From NCBI RefSeq assembly GCF_900176885.1, contig NZ_LT839648.1, positions 218,597 through 282,596 on the forward strand: a stretch of 64,000 nucleotides of DNA, written 5' to 3'. A program made the translations under genes and the position numbers. The first letter of the stretch is position 1; every line of letters begins with the position of its first letter. Source of the DNA: Oceanobacillus senegalensis. GTDB taxonomy: Bacteria > Bacillota > Bacilli > Bacillales > Amphibacillaceae. The notes beneath the pieces were generated by a model. It was not told the origin of the DNA and did not search any database. It saw only the letters and a program-made list of their open reading frames with translations. Positions 54,871 to 63,962 of the stretch are shown here, in pieces.

Positions 54871-54926
54871 TGGGAACGGTTCTCGTTTTGCATTTTAACG
54901 GATGAAGCGTGAGTACCGTCCCTTTT
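54871..54926. repeat. GGGAACGGTTCTC hairpin between EIIA and fructokinase
   Basis: GGGAACGGTTCTCG is opposed by GAGTACCGTCCCTTTT; an inner GTTTTGCATT loop follows. As a member of the dispersed family with a T-tract, it could lower expression of the fructokinase gene. Confidence 0.7.
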
Positions 54927-54945
54927 ATCTAAGGAGGGAAAACGG

Positions 54946-55797
54946 ATGTTAATAGGGGGAATTGAGGCTGGTGGTACGAAGTTTGTATGTGCAGTCGGTG
55001 ATAAGTCAGGGAAGGTTTTTGATAAGGTCAGCTTTCCGACGGAAGACCCCGATGTGACATTAGCTAATGTGAAGGCATTTTTTGATAAGCATGAGATTGA
55101 GGCATTAGGTATTGGAACATTTGGACCGGTTGATTTAGTGAAAGATAGTGCGACATACGGAAATATTTTAAATACGCCAAAGACGAAATGGCGAAACTTT
55201 CCATTACTAGATAGGTTAAAGGCTGATTATTCCGTTCCAGTTTATTTGGACACAGATGTAAATGCTGCCTGCCTTGGTGAATATACTTATGGAGTGGGAC
55301 GGGATGTAGACAGCTGTCTTTATGTCACAGTCGGAACAGGTATTGGTGCCGGTTTGGTGCAAAATGGGAAAGTGTTTCAGGGAAGGAACCATTCAGAAAT
55401 GGGGCATATCTTCGTACCGAAGCATGAACATGATCCATTTGAAGGAGCTTGTCCAAGCCATGGTGCCTGTATCGAAGGACTTGCATCTGGTACGGCGATT
55501 GAAAAGCGCTATGGCAAAAAGGGCATTGAATTAGTAGATAATGATAAAGTATGGGAAATCGAAGCTTATTACTTGGCACAAGCCTGCATGAATTACTTCG
55601 TTGTGCTGCAGCCAGCGAAGATTATTTTAGGTGGAGGCGTCATGAAGCAGGAGAAATTATATGAAATGGTTCGAGGGAAATTTATGGAGTTGTTGAATGA
55701 ATATGTGGAAGTTCCAGATGTAGATAATCTGATTGTGGCACCAGAGCTTGAGGATGAGCAGGGAGTTATGGGTGCGATGGTGCTATGTATGAGGTGA
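54946..55797 (+). CDS. scrK: Fructokinase (ROK family)
   Basis: This 283-residue ATP-dependent kinase phosphorylates fructose released by the hydrolase to fructose-6-phosphate. The ATP motif GGIEAGGTKFVCAVG, the active-site DTDVNAACLGEY and the zinc site (HSEMGHIFVPKHEHDPFEGACPSHGACIEG, with His and three Cys ligands) are all present. AGGAGGG lies 7 nt before the ATG. It is the last gene of the sucrose operon. Confidence 0.94.
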   Translation: MLIGGIEAGGTKFVCAVGDKSGKVFDKVSFPTEDPDVTLANVKAFFDKHEIEALGIGTFGPVDLVKDSATYGNILNTPKTKWRNFPLLDRLKADYSVPVYLDTDVNAACLGEYTYGVGRDVDSCLYVTVGTGIGAGLVQNGKVFQGRNHSEMGHIFVPKHEHDPFEGACPSHGACIEGLASGTAIEKRYGKKGIELVDNDKVWEIEAYYLAQACMNYFVVLQPAKIILGGGVMKQEKLYEMVRGKFMELLNEYVEVPDVDNLIVAPELEDEQGVMGAMVLCMR

Positions 55798-55865
55798 TGG
55801 AAAAAGCATTGGTTTCGGTACCGGTCACCTCCCGTATCCTGTCGAAAAGTAAATTTAAAAGTGCA

Positions 55866-55899
55866 GAGACAGAGGGATAGGTACCTTTCCCTCTGTCTC
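55866..55899. terminator. Bidirectional terminator between scrK and manA
   Basis: GAGACAGAGGGA pairs with TCCCTCTGTCTC around a 10-nt loop, between two convergent genes. Confidence 0.8.
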
Positions 55900-55902
55900 G
55901 TA

Positions 55903-56859
55903 CTATGTCCAAGAAACAATAAACTCTGCCTTTCCGGAAAATTCGTATTTCTTGATTCCATAAGGTATGATAAAGTTATTTCCCTTCGTAATAACAAAGG
56001 ATGTCCCTTCAATGGTAATCACGGCATTCCCCTCAATAACACTAACTTGTAAAAAGTCTTGTTCCAATCTCTGAGTAGTCTTTCCATCCAATTGCCAATG
56101 GTAAACGGAGAAGTACTGTTCTTCTACTAACTTCTTCATTGTCAATCCATCTTTGACCGTTTTTGTTTGTTCAATCTTAACATCCTTATGTGGGACGGTA
56201 GTAACTTCTTTCGCTCTTCTCAAATGTAGTTCACGTTTATTCCCTGCTGCATCGGTGCGATCATAGTCATAAACACGATACGTGATATCCGAGCTTTGTT
56301 GTGTTTCTAATATTACAACTCCTTTTCCAATGGCATGTACTGTCCCACTGGGAACATAGAAAAAGTCACCGGCTTGTACAGGAACGCGTTGCAATAAATC
56401 GTCCCATTTTCCGTTATCCATCATGCTTTCCAGCTCATCACGGGTTTTGGCATGATGCCCTAAAATAAGCTCTGCACCTGTTTCAGCACTTAAAACATAC
56501 CAGCATTCTGTTTTCCCATACGGAACCTTCTCTACTTCGCGAGCAAATTGATCATTCGGATGCACTTGGACAGACAAATCGTCTGCAGCATCTAATATTT
56601 TAATTAGGAGTGGATACTCCTCTTTATTGTCTGCCTTTTTATTAAATAATTCCCCGTGTTCATTCCAAGCATCTTCAAGTGTTTTCCCCTCGAGAGGGCC
56701 ATTCTTGATTACACTTGGACCATTTGGGTGAGCAGATATAACCCAAGCCTCTCCTGTTTTTGCGGTAGGAATTTCATAGTTATATTCTGTTTTTAATTTT
56801 TGTCCTCCCCAAATCCTTTCTTGAAATACTGGTTGTAAAAAAATGGGTTCATTGTACAT
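55903..56859 (-). CDS. manA: Mannose-6-phosphate isomerase, class I
   Basis: This 318-residue zinc enzyme interconverts mannose-6-phosphate and fructose-6-phosphate. Zinc-ligand motifs are visible: LSVQVHPNDQFA, the GKTECWYVLSAE segment and VPSGTVHAIGKG with its catalytic His. The size matches the short Bacillus ManA/Pmi type. AGGAGGT lies 8 nt before the ATG. It is convergent with the sucrose operon, which also yields fructose-6-phosphate. Confidence 0.94.
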   Translation of the reverse strand: MYNEPIFLQPVFQERIWGGQKLKTEYNYEIPTAKTGEAWVISAHPNGPSVIKNGPLEGKTLEDAWNEHGELFNKKADNKEEYPLLIKILDAADDLSVQVHPNDQFAREVEKVPYGKTECWYVLSAETGAELILGHHAKTRDELESMMDNGKWDDLLQRVPVQAGDFFYVPSGTVHAIGKGVVILETQQSSDITYRVYDYDRTDAAGNKRELHLRRAKEVTTVPHKDVKIEQTKTVKDGLTMKKLVEEQYFSVYHWQLDGKTTQRLEQDFLQVSVIEGNAVITIEGTSFVITKGNNFIIPYGIKKYEFSGKAEFIVSWT

Positions 56860-57131
56860 CTAATTTACCTCCTAAGTTCGCCATCATGTTAACTATTTCT
56901 AATTAACGAACCTTTTAAAAGGCTTGTAAAGCTTTTTAAAATAGCAAATATTGATATTACCAAGGGTAACATTTCTTACCTAAAATAGTCTATTCTACCC
57001 CTCTATTGATTCACCAGTTAGTTTCAATCCAAGAACTGCAGTGTGGATACAGGTGGGCCGGTTCTTGTGAAGTCCGAAATGGTTACCACATGGAAATGCT
57101 CGCTCTTCATGAAACCCCCAGGCCTATAAAA

Positions 57132-57160
57132 AAAGAGCGATCCTTCTAGAATCGCTCTTT
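57132..57160 (-). terminator. Terminator of the second LCP gene
   Basis: AAAGAGCGAT pairs with ATCGCTCTTT around an 8-nt loop, at the LCP stop codon, with an A-tract on the left reading as T on the minus strand. Confidence 0.85.
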
Positions 57161-58220
57161 AATACGTATAAGGCTGTATTTCTTTGTTATCATCTACGCT
57201 AAGTTCGGTTTCAATACTTTCCTGGATTTGTAAGTCTAAATGATTTCTTAATTCATTGGATATGGCTGTTTTGCTTTCATCGTCTACTTGATAATACCAT
57301 AACCCGTCATCCATATAACCGCCACTTCCTTCCAACTTAACGGATGTGATGTCAACATCGGTATTCATTCCGTATGAAGCAAAACTTTTCAATTCATCAA
57401 AGGAAAGGTTTGTTGCCATATGATCTCCCACTGCTGTAATGATGTTTTCCAGCTTTAATAGGGATGAAGCGGATGTGGCCTCTTTCACAATAGCCTTAAT
57501 AATTTCCTGTTGTCGGTATCCTCGTTTAATATCATTGTCATATTTCCTTGTACGGGCAACCGCTAATGCTTCTTCTCCGTTCAGTTTCTGATAACCAGGC
57601 TCAAGGTGAATGGACCCTTCATTATCTTCGGAATCTAATTCTGTCATTTCATAAGGTACATCAAAGTAAATGCCGCCAAGTGAATCAACTACCTCAATAA
57701 ATGCATCAAAATTTAAACGAACGTAGTAATCCACAGGAACATTTAGGAAGTTTTCAACCGTTTCTATCGTTGCTTTGGGACCACCGAAAAAGTGGGCATG
57801 GTTAATTTTTGTATACGTATTACGTTCTGGAACAAATGTATACGTATCCCGTGGGATGGAAACCAATTTGATATTTTCTTCTTGTTTATTAAATGTTGCA
57901 AGGATCAGGGCATCGGATCGACTTTTTTCGTCATAGTCCCGCTCTTCACTATCATCCACCCCGATAATGAGTACAGAGACATTGTCTTCTACTGGATTAA
58001 CCTTGTCCTTTCTTAATTCTGAAGTCTCGTTTTCACGACCAACTTCCTCATAAGAATTTTCCACTGTATTTTGAGCGGTTGAATAGATTTTATAGCCGTA
58101 TGTTACACTTGCAAGTAAGAAAATAAGAATAGGGATACTAATATACAGAAAAATCCTTTTCTTCTTTCTTCGTTTAACTTGTTTTTTAGCACGAGAGTTT
58201 TCTGGTAATTTATCAGACAT
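57159..58220 (-). CDS. LytR-CpsA-Psr (LCP) family wall polymer ligase, second copy
   Basis: This 353-residue paralogue of the LCP protein at 41506 shares the basic tail (KKQVKRRKKKR), one transmembrane helix (about 25-45) and the LCP motifs VLIIGVDDSEERDYDEKSRSDALIL, VSIPRDTYTFVPE, INHAHFFGG and ARTRKYDNDIKRGYRQQEII. It has a polar C-terminal tail. The ATG at 58220 follows GGAG by 8 nt; the GTG three codons earlier overlaps that site. Several LCP enzymes per genome is normal for Bacillaceae. The gene lies near mnaA, supporting a wall polymer role. Confidence 0.9.
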   Translation of the reverse strand: MSDKLPENSRAKKQVKRRKKKRIFLYISIPILIFLLASVTYGYKIYSTAQNTVENSYEEVGRENETSELRKDKVNPVEDNVSVLIIGVDDSEERDYDEKSRSDALILATFNKQEENIKLVSIPRDTYTFVPERNTYTKINHAHFFGGPKATIETVENFLNVPVDYYVRLNFDAFIEVVDSLGGIYFDVPYEMTELDSEDNEGSIHLEPGYQKLNGEEALAVARTRKYDNDIKRGYRQQEIIKAIVKEATSASSLLKLENIITAVGDHMATNLSFDELKSFASYGMNTDVDITSVKLEGSGGYMDDGLWYYQVDDESKTAISNELRNHLDLQIQESIETELSVDDNKEIQPYTY

Positions 58221-58412
58221 TGTCGTCACTCCATCTAGATACTTAATTTTTATTTTACTACGATGTTAAGCTTCCGTAAATTGTAAATTCTTTAAAACAA
58301 GTAATTTGAAAGAAAAAGTCGATGATTATACCAAACTTGGCGAATGGAATCGAAGAATTAGACATGAAATGAATGCTGTATGTTATGATGATGAAGGAAT
58401 TAACAAATTTCC

Positions 58413-58442
58413 TTGACTTTATTCTTATTTTTTGTGTATTAT
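58413..58442 (+). promoter_or_regulatory. Sigma-A-type promoter for mnaA
   Basis: TTGACT and TATTAT are separated by 18 bp, about 50 bp before the mnaA start codon. It is a good match to the housekeeping consensus. Confidence 0.6.
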
Positions 58443-58491
58443 GCCACGTTATGACAAGTAAATCGTGGTGGATAATGGAGTGAACCAATTA

Positions 58492-59610
58492 ATGACGAAA
58501 CGAATTAAAGTAATGACAATATTTGGCACGAGGCCGGAAGCTATTAAAATGGCACCACTTGTTTTGGAATTAAAAAAACGCTCTTCTGAATTTGAACCGA
58601 TTGTTACAGTGACGGCACAGCATCGTGAAATGCTGGATCAAGTGCTCGAAATTTTTGATATAACTCCCGACTTTGATTTAAATATTATGAAGAAGCAGCA
58701 AACGTTAGCACAAATAACGACACGAGCCTTAGAAGGGCTAGACGAAGTGATGAAGAAAACACAACCGGATATTGTGCTTGTACACGGGGATACGACAACA
58801 ACGTTTGTTGCATCATTAGCAGCGTATTACAATCAAATTGCGGTAGGACATGTGGAAGCGGGGCTGCGTACTTGGAATAAGTTCTCCCCATATCCCGAAG
58901 AAATGAATCGTCAGCTAACAGGGGTGATTGCCGACTTACATTTTGCCCCTACTGAAAAATCAAAGCAAAATCTGTTGAATGAAAATAAAGATGAGAATCA
59001 GATTGTTGTTACAGGCAATACAGCAATTGATGCGTTGAAAACAACGGTGGATAAAAATTATGTAAGTCCGATTCTTGATCGTATAGAAGATAAACGGCTT
59101 GTCCTTGTGACCGCTCACCGTCGGGAAAATTTAGGGAAAAATATGCAGCAAATGTTTCGTGCAATTAAGCGATTGGTTGAGGCACATGATGATGTACAAG
59201 TGATTTATCCAGTTCATTTAAATCCAGTTGTTCAGGAAACAGCTTATGAGATTTTGGGAAATGATGACCGCATTCAACTCATTGAGCCACTCGGTGTGGT
59301 TGATTTTCATAATTTTGCAGCGAAAGCTTATTTAATTTTGACCGATTCTGGAGGGGTACAAGAAGAAGCGCCATCCCTCGGTGTACCTGTTCTAGTTCTA
59401 CGTGACACAACAGAGCGCCCGGAAGGAATTGATGCGGGTACCTTAAGATTAGCGGGAACGGATGAGGACAATATCTTTACCCTTGCCAATGAGCTTTTAA
59501 GCAATCAAGTGGCACATGATAAAATGGCCAAAGCAACGAATCCGTATGGAGATGGAGAAGCTTCCAGAAGAATTGCGGATGCTATTTTAGCTTATTTTGA
59601 GAATAGATAA
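58492..59610 (+). CDS. mnaA: UDP-N-acetylglucosamine 2-epimerase (non-hydrolysing)
   Basis: This 372-residue enzyme converts UDP-GlcNAc into UDP-ManNAc, the donor for TagA in WTA linkage synthesis. Typical motifs are FGTRPEAIKMAPL at the N-terminus, TAQHREMLDQVL, VHGDTTTTFVASLAAYY, VEAGLRT, VTAHRRENLG, LTDSGGVQEEAPSLGVPVLVLRDTTERPEG. The ATG at 58492 with GGAG 11 nt upstream is preferred to an upstream GTG. A sigma-A promoter lies just upstream. It is about 8.5 kb from tagA, as a single gene. Confidence 0.95.
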   Translation: MTKRIKVMTIFGTRPEAIKMAPLVLELKKRSSEFEPIVTVTAQHREMLDQVLEIFDITPDFDLNIMKKQQTLAQITTRALEGLDEVMKKTQPDIVLVHGDTTTTFVASLAAYYNQIAVGHVEAGLRTWNKFSPYPEEMNRQLTGVIADLHFAPTEKSKQNLLNENKDENQIVVTGNTAIDALKTTVDKNYVSPILDRIEDKRLVLVTAHRRENLGKNMQQMFRAIKRLVEAHDDVQVIYPVHLNPVVQETAYEILGNDDRIQLIEPLGVVDFHNFAAKAYLILTDSGGVQEEAPSLGVPVLVLRDTTERPEGIDAGTLRLAGTDEDNIFTLANELLSNQVAHDKMAKATNPYGDGEASRRIADAILAYFENR

Positions 59611-59612
59611 AT

Positions 59613-59832
59613 AAGAGTTTAAAGCCCTGCCTTTAATAGGTGGGGTATTTTTGTATAAAAACGTTTTTGTTTGAAATCTTGTATATACAAGATTATCCTA
59701 GAACTGTGTATTAATCTAACGATGGAATAATACGGGAGATAAATGGATTGAGATTTAGGTTTGTGGAAATAGTATAAGGTGGCGGGACTATGATAGTGTG
59801 GTGCTGAAATAATTTGAGGGTATGGGCTGACC
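59613..59832. other. Intergenic stretch upstream of the 20-bp repeat
   Basis: No gene is seen. A short hairpin (AAAGCCCTGCCTTTAATAGG followed by TGGGG and TTTTT, about 59631-59655) may terminate mnaA. A symmetric AAAAACGTTTTT lies near 59656. Confidence 0.4.
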
Positions 59833-59992
59833 GCTGATATGATAAGTGGATTGCCGATAAAAAGCCCGAATCACCGATAATAAGGAAGGACCGCTGATAA
59901 AACGAGCGAATCGCCGATAAAAGAGGAGGATCGCTGATAAAACGAGCGAACTACTGATAAAAGAGAAGGAATCCTGATAAAAGACCAAATCG
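59833..59992. repeat. Tandem array of eight exact 20-bp-period units
   Basis: The block GCYGATAAAA (variants ACCGATA, CCTGATA) starts at 59833, 59853, 59873, 59893, 59913, 59933, 59953 and 59973, always exactly 20 bp apart. The rest of each unit is RGA-rich. Units 4 and 6 are nearly identical, suggesting a 40-bp higher-order step. Confidence 0.9.
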
Positions 59993-60121
59993 CGTTTGCT
60001 GACCCCAATCCCATAATTCAGTATCCAAACACGATATTCGAATGGTCTTCCCACACTCTGACTGAATAGCTACTTCCAGCAACCTTAACATAACAACCCA
60101 GAAGCAAACGGAGGAATACAT

Positions 60122-61807
60122 ATGACGCATAAAGCATGGTGGAAGGAAAGTGTTGTTTACCAAATCTATCCCAGAAGTTTTAATGATAGCAATGGGGATG
60201 GAATTGGTGATATAAAAGGGATTACGGAAAAATTGGATTATCTGAAGGACCTTGGCGTGGATGTTATTTGGCTATCCCCGGTTTATAAATCCCCAAATGA
60301 TGATAATGGCTACGATATTGCGGATTACCACGCAATTATGGATGAATTTGGGACAATGTCCGACTGGGAGGAACTATTGGATGAAATCCATCAACGTGAT
60401 ATGAAATTAATTATGGATCTCGTTGTTAACCATTCATCCGATGAGCATCAATGGTTCCAGGAATCACGCAAATCGAAGGACAATGCCTACCGTGATTACT
60501 ACATATGGCGCCCTGGTAAAGATGGCAAAGAGCCGAATAATTGGGAATCGAATTTTGGTGGCTCCGCGTGGGAATATGATGAGAAGACCGGTGAATACTA
60601 TCTTCACTTATTCAGTAAAAAACAGCCGGATTTAAATTGGGAAAATCCGAAACTACGTCAGGAAATTTATGACATGATGAAGTGGTGGCTGGATAAAGGA
60701 ATTGACGGCTTCCGCATGGATGTCATCAACTTTATTTCTAAAATACCTGGCCTTCCAGATGCACCAAACCCAGAAGGAAAAAACTATGTTACAGGGAAAA
60801 ACTATTTCCGAAATGGACCACGTATCCACGAATTCTTACATGAAATGCATGAGGAAGTGCTTTCCCATTATGATGTGATGACGGTTGGGGAAATGCCTGG
60901 TGTCAAAGTGAATGAGGCGAAGAAATACACCAACCCGGAGCGAGAAGAACTGCAAATGGTTTTCCAGTTTGAGCATATGGGCTTGGATAATGGTCCGAAC
61001 GGGAAATGGGATTTAAAACCACTGGATTTAAGGGATCTTAAAGAAAGTATCTCTAGATGGCAGAACGGCCTTCAGGGTGTTGGCTGGAATAGTCTATATT
61101 TAAATAACCATGATCAACCGCGAATCGTTTCTCGTTTTGGAAATGATCAGGAATATCGTGTCGAATCAGCGAAAATGCTCGGGACCTTTTTACACATGCT
61201 GCAAGGGACTCCGTATATTTACCAAGGGGAAGAAATCGGCATGACGAATGTAAAATTTGATTCAATTGATGACTATAGGGATATTGAAATTCTCAACATG
61301 TACAAGGAAAAAGTGGAAGAAGAGGGTGCCGACCCAGATAAAGTAATGGAATCCATTTATGAGAAGGGGCGCGATAATGGGCGAACTCCTTTCCAATGGG
61401 ATGCATCCGAGAATGCTGGATTTACAACGGGAGAGCCGTGGATGAAAGTCAATCCCAACTACAAACAGATTAATGCGGCACAAGCTGTGGCGGATGACGA
61501 TTCGGTTTATCATTACTACCGCCAGTTAATTGCATTACGGAAAAATCACCCTATCATTGTATATGGTGACTATGAATTGATCTTACCAGATGATGAGAAA
61601 ATTTATGCCTATATGCGCTCTTTTAAAGGGGAAAAGTTATTAGTTGTCACAAACTTTAGTGAAGAGAATGTTTCCTTTGAACTTCCTCATGATGTATCGT
61701 TTGAGGCGAAGGAAATGTTAATTAGTAATTATATGAACGATACCTCAGAAGACTATCGTACGTTTGCCTTGAAGCCTTATGAAGCAAGAGTGTATAAAGG
61801 TGTGTAA
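60122..61807 (+). CDS. malL: Oligo-1,6-glucosidase / alpha-glucosidase (GH13)
   Basis: This 561-residue cytoplasmic GH13 subfamily-31-type enzyme releases glucose from the non-reducing ends of isomalto- and malto-oligosaccharides and may also act on sucrose. The catalytic residues fit the family: Asp200 nucleophile (GFRMDVINF), Glu257 acid/base (VGEMPG) and Asp331 (NNHDQPR). GGAGGA lies before the ATG. It is monocistronic, ending in a strong terminator. Substrate preference cannot be fixed from sequence alone. Confidence 0.93.
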   Translation: MTHKAWWKESVVYQIYPRSFNDSNGDGIGDIKGITEKLDYLKDLGVDVIWLSPVYKSPNDDNGYDIADYHAIMDEFGTMSDWEELLDEIHQRDMKLIMDLVVNHSSDEHQWFQESRKSKDNAYRDYYIWRPGKDGKEPNNWESNFGGSAWEYDEKTGEYYLHLFSKKQPDLNWENPKLRQEIYDMMKWWLDKGIDGFRMDVINFISKIPGLPDAPNPEGKNYVTGKNYFRNGPRIHEFLHEMHEEVLSHYDVMTVGEMPGVKVNEAKKYTNPEREELQMVFQFEHMGLDNGPNGKWDLKPLDLRDLKESISRWQNGLQGVGWNSLYLNNHDQPRIVSRFGNDQEYRVESAKMLGTFLHMLQGTPYIYQGEEIGMTNVKFDSIDDYRDIEILNMYKEKVEEEGADPDKVMESIYEKGRDNGRTPFQWDASENAGFTTGEPWMKVNPNYKQINAAQAVADDDSVYHYYRQLIALRKNHPIIVYGDYELILPDDEKIYAYMRSFKGEKLLVVTNFSEENVSFELPHDVSFEAKEMLISNYMNDTSEDYRTFALKPYEARVYKGV

Positions 61808-61810
61808 CTG

Positions 61811-61848
61811 AAAAAACGACTCCGCCTATAGGTGGAGTCGTTTTTTTA
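61811..61848 (+). terminator. Terminator after malL
   Basis: AAAAAACGACTCCGCC pairs with GGTGGAGTCGTTTTTTT around a 4-nt loop. Confidence 0.9.
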
Positions 61849-61897
61849 GTTTAGGAAATCGATTGGGCTATACGTTGTGATTCGAGATAGTTCTCCA

Positions 61898-62902
61898 TCA
61901 GTTTTTCTTTAGTAAGTAAATAAAATATGGTGCGCCGATGAATGCTGCAACAATGCCTGCTGGAACGGTGCTTGATTCAAGAATTGTTCGGCCAATGGTA
62001 TCTGCCATCATTAATAAGGTTGCACCTAAAATGAAGGCAATTGGTAGAAATAGCTGATGCCTTGGTCCGACTAACTGTTTGGCAATGTGGGGAGCCATCA
62101 AACCGATAAAGCTGATTCCCCCTGTAACAGATACTGCCGCTGCTGCTAGGGCAACAGAGACACTAATCAAAAGCATACGCTCTCTTGTCAAATGGATACC
62201 TAATCCAATGGCTGTTGGTTGACTCATTGCTAGGATATTTAATGTGTTTGCTTTATAAAAGACAAGGGGGATTCCTACGATTAGCCATGGTAATAATGCA
62301 AGGATAAATGGCCAATCAGCTCCCCAAATGTTTCCGGCAAGCCACTGGGATATAAATTCTACCTCTTGCCGTTCTGCAGTAGAAATGAAGAGCATCATCA
62401 GTCCGGAGAGGGCAAAGGCAAATCCAACCCCGACTAATACAAGCTTTACTGGCTGTACTCCTTTCCCTTTTTCATAAGAGAAAAAGTAAATACAAACAGC
62501 TGTTAGCATCGCACTTATGAATGCAACAATCGGCAAAATAAACGCATAATGTTCTATATCAGATTGGACAAATAAATAAAAACAGGTAATCCCTACACCA
62601 GCCCCTGCATTGATTCCAATAATACCGGGATCTGCTAAATCATTTCTTGTCACACTTTGAAGCAAGGAACCAGAGATTGCCAGTGCCATTCCCGCCAACG
62701 CAAGGATAATCACACGTGGTAGGCGAACGGAAAACAGGATAAACTCCTCCTTAAACGAACCATAACCAAAAAGTGTTGGTAAAATTCGACCAATGCTAAC
62801 AGATGAGTTCCCTAAAGAAATGCTAGTAAAAAATATGAGGATAAAGAGAACGATACAAATTATCATCCATTTTCTGTGAATTTTAAAATGTGGATTATTC
62901 AA
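61898..62902 (-). CDS. FecCD-family iron-siderophore ABC permease (second subunit)
   Basis: This 334-residue permease has about nine hydrophobic segments and the BtuC/FecCD signatures RLPRVIILALAGMALAISGSLLQSVTRNDLADPGIIGINAGAG and GGISFIGLMAPHIAKQLVG. It pairs with the preceding gene to form the membrane channel of a siderophore or haem importer. It begins with TTG at 62902, 8 nt after AGGAGG, and overlaps the end of the upstream gene by 8 bp. No ATPase gene is seen downstream within the window. Confidence 0.92.
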   Translation of the reverse strand: MNNPHFKIHRKWMIICIVLFILIFFTSISLGNSSVSIGRILPTLFGYGSFKEEFILFSVRLPRVIILALAGMALAISGSLLQSVTRNDLADPGIIGINAGAGVGITCFYLFVQSDIEHYAFILPIVAFISAMLTAVCIYFFSYEKGKGVQPVKLVLVGVGFAFALSGLMMLFISTAERQEVEFISQWLAGNIWGADWPFILALLPWLIVGIPLVFYKANTLNILAMSQPTAIGLGIHLTRERMLLISVSVALAAAAVSVTGGISFIGLMAPHIAKQLVGPRHQLFLPIAFILGATLLMMADTIGRTILESSTVPAGIVAAFIGAPYFIYLLKKN

Positions 62903-63896
62903 ATTGACGTCCTCCTTTACGTACTAGCAATAAGAAGAATGGCAATCCAATGATAGAAATGATTGCAACAACTGGTGTTTCAAAGGGGGCATTCATGGTA
63001 CGCCCAAGAAGGTCTGCAAGAATCATAAATAAACCACCAATCACTATACTCATTGGAAGGATGAAACGATAATCAGAACCGACTAATCCGCGTACGATAT
63101 GGGGAATCATTAACCCTATAAATGCCAGGTTACCAACTAGTGCAACGGCTGAACCTGCGAGTATAACGACCAACCCCAATAATAGAATTTTGATTGTCTT
63201 CGTACGTTGCCCTAAACCAATAGCTAATTCTTGGTTCAAGCTAAGGATGGTTAATTGTTTGCTGAAACCAATACTTACAGCGAGTCCAATGAGAATAATG
63301 GGGGCTACGATTAGTGCATGCCAATTGGTTCCGATTAGCCCTCCCGCTGTCCACATCGATACATCCTTGGAAATATGAAATAAAATACCAACACCATCCG
63401 CTAAAGCCTGTAAAAATGCAGAAACGGCTGCCCCAGCTAAAACCAGCTTGAAAGGGGATAAGCCGCCTCTAATAGATGCACCAATCGAAAACACAATAGC
63501 CATGCCAAGACCAGCACCGATAAAACAAGCAAAGATGATTCCTAGATAAGAGGACGATGGAAAAGCAGCTAAAGTACATGCTAATGCTGCATTTGCTCCC
63601 GCTGTAATACCGAGTAAACCTGGATCAGCTAATGGATTGCGGGTAACTCCCTGCATGATGGCTCCCGATACCGCCAACGCGCTTCCAACAAAAAAGGCTG
63701 CAATGACACGTGGAAAACGAATTTCCCGTAGGACGGCATAATATTCACCGCCGCTTATCGAAAATATTGCGTGCCATACATCCTGAAAAGTTGTTTCAGC
63801 GGCTCCAAATGTAAGGGACAGATAGAATACGAGAATCAAGGTAAGGATTGATAGAATTATTTTTATCGAAAAGGGTATGGATTGTATTTTGTTCAT
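62895..63896 (-). CDS. FecCD-family iron-siderophore ABC permease (first subunit)
   Basis: This 333-residue permease resembles FeuB/FecC, with RFPRVIAAFFVGSALAVSGAIMQGVTRNPLADPGLLGITAGAN and GNLAFIGLMIPHIVRGLVG. It overlaps and is translationally coupled to the second permease. AAGGTAG lies 9 nt before the ATG. Iron transport is inferred from the family; the substrate is unknown. Confidence 0.92.
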   Translation of the reverse strand: MNKIQSIPFSIKIILSILTLILVFYLSLTFGAAETTFQDVWHAIFSISGGEYYAVLREIRFPRVIAAFFVGSALAVSGAIMQGVTRNPLADPGLLGITAGANAALACTLAAFPSSSYLGIIFACFIGAGLGMAIVFSIGASIRGGLSPFKLVLAGAAVSAFLQALADGVGILFHISKDVSMWTAGGLIGTNWHALIVAPIILIGLAVSIGFSKQLTILSLNQELAIGLGQRTKTIKILLLGLVVILAGSAVALVGNLAFIGLMIPHIVRGLVGSDYRFILPMSIVIGGLFMILADLLGRTMNAPFETPVVAIISIIGLPFFLLLVRKGGRQFE

Positions 63897-63962
63897 GTTT
63901 ATTCGCTACCTTCTAACAAAAGATGTTCCAAACGTCCAATAAAACTTTCTTTTGAACACAGA

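Noticed and set aside
59650-59663. cre-like AAAAACGTTTTT upstream of malL
   Set aside because: It misses at least three consensus positions and is over 450 bp from the gene.
59833-59992. Possible CRISPR array
   Set aside because: The period is only 20 bp, there are no unique spacers of 30-40 bp between identical repeats, and no cas genes are present.
59788-60054. An 88-codon minus-strand frame over the 20-bp array
   Set aside because: The open frame follows from the repeat unit read antisense (repeated FYRR and SVIRAFYRQ-like segments). No ribosome binding site or homologue is recognised.
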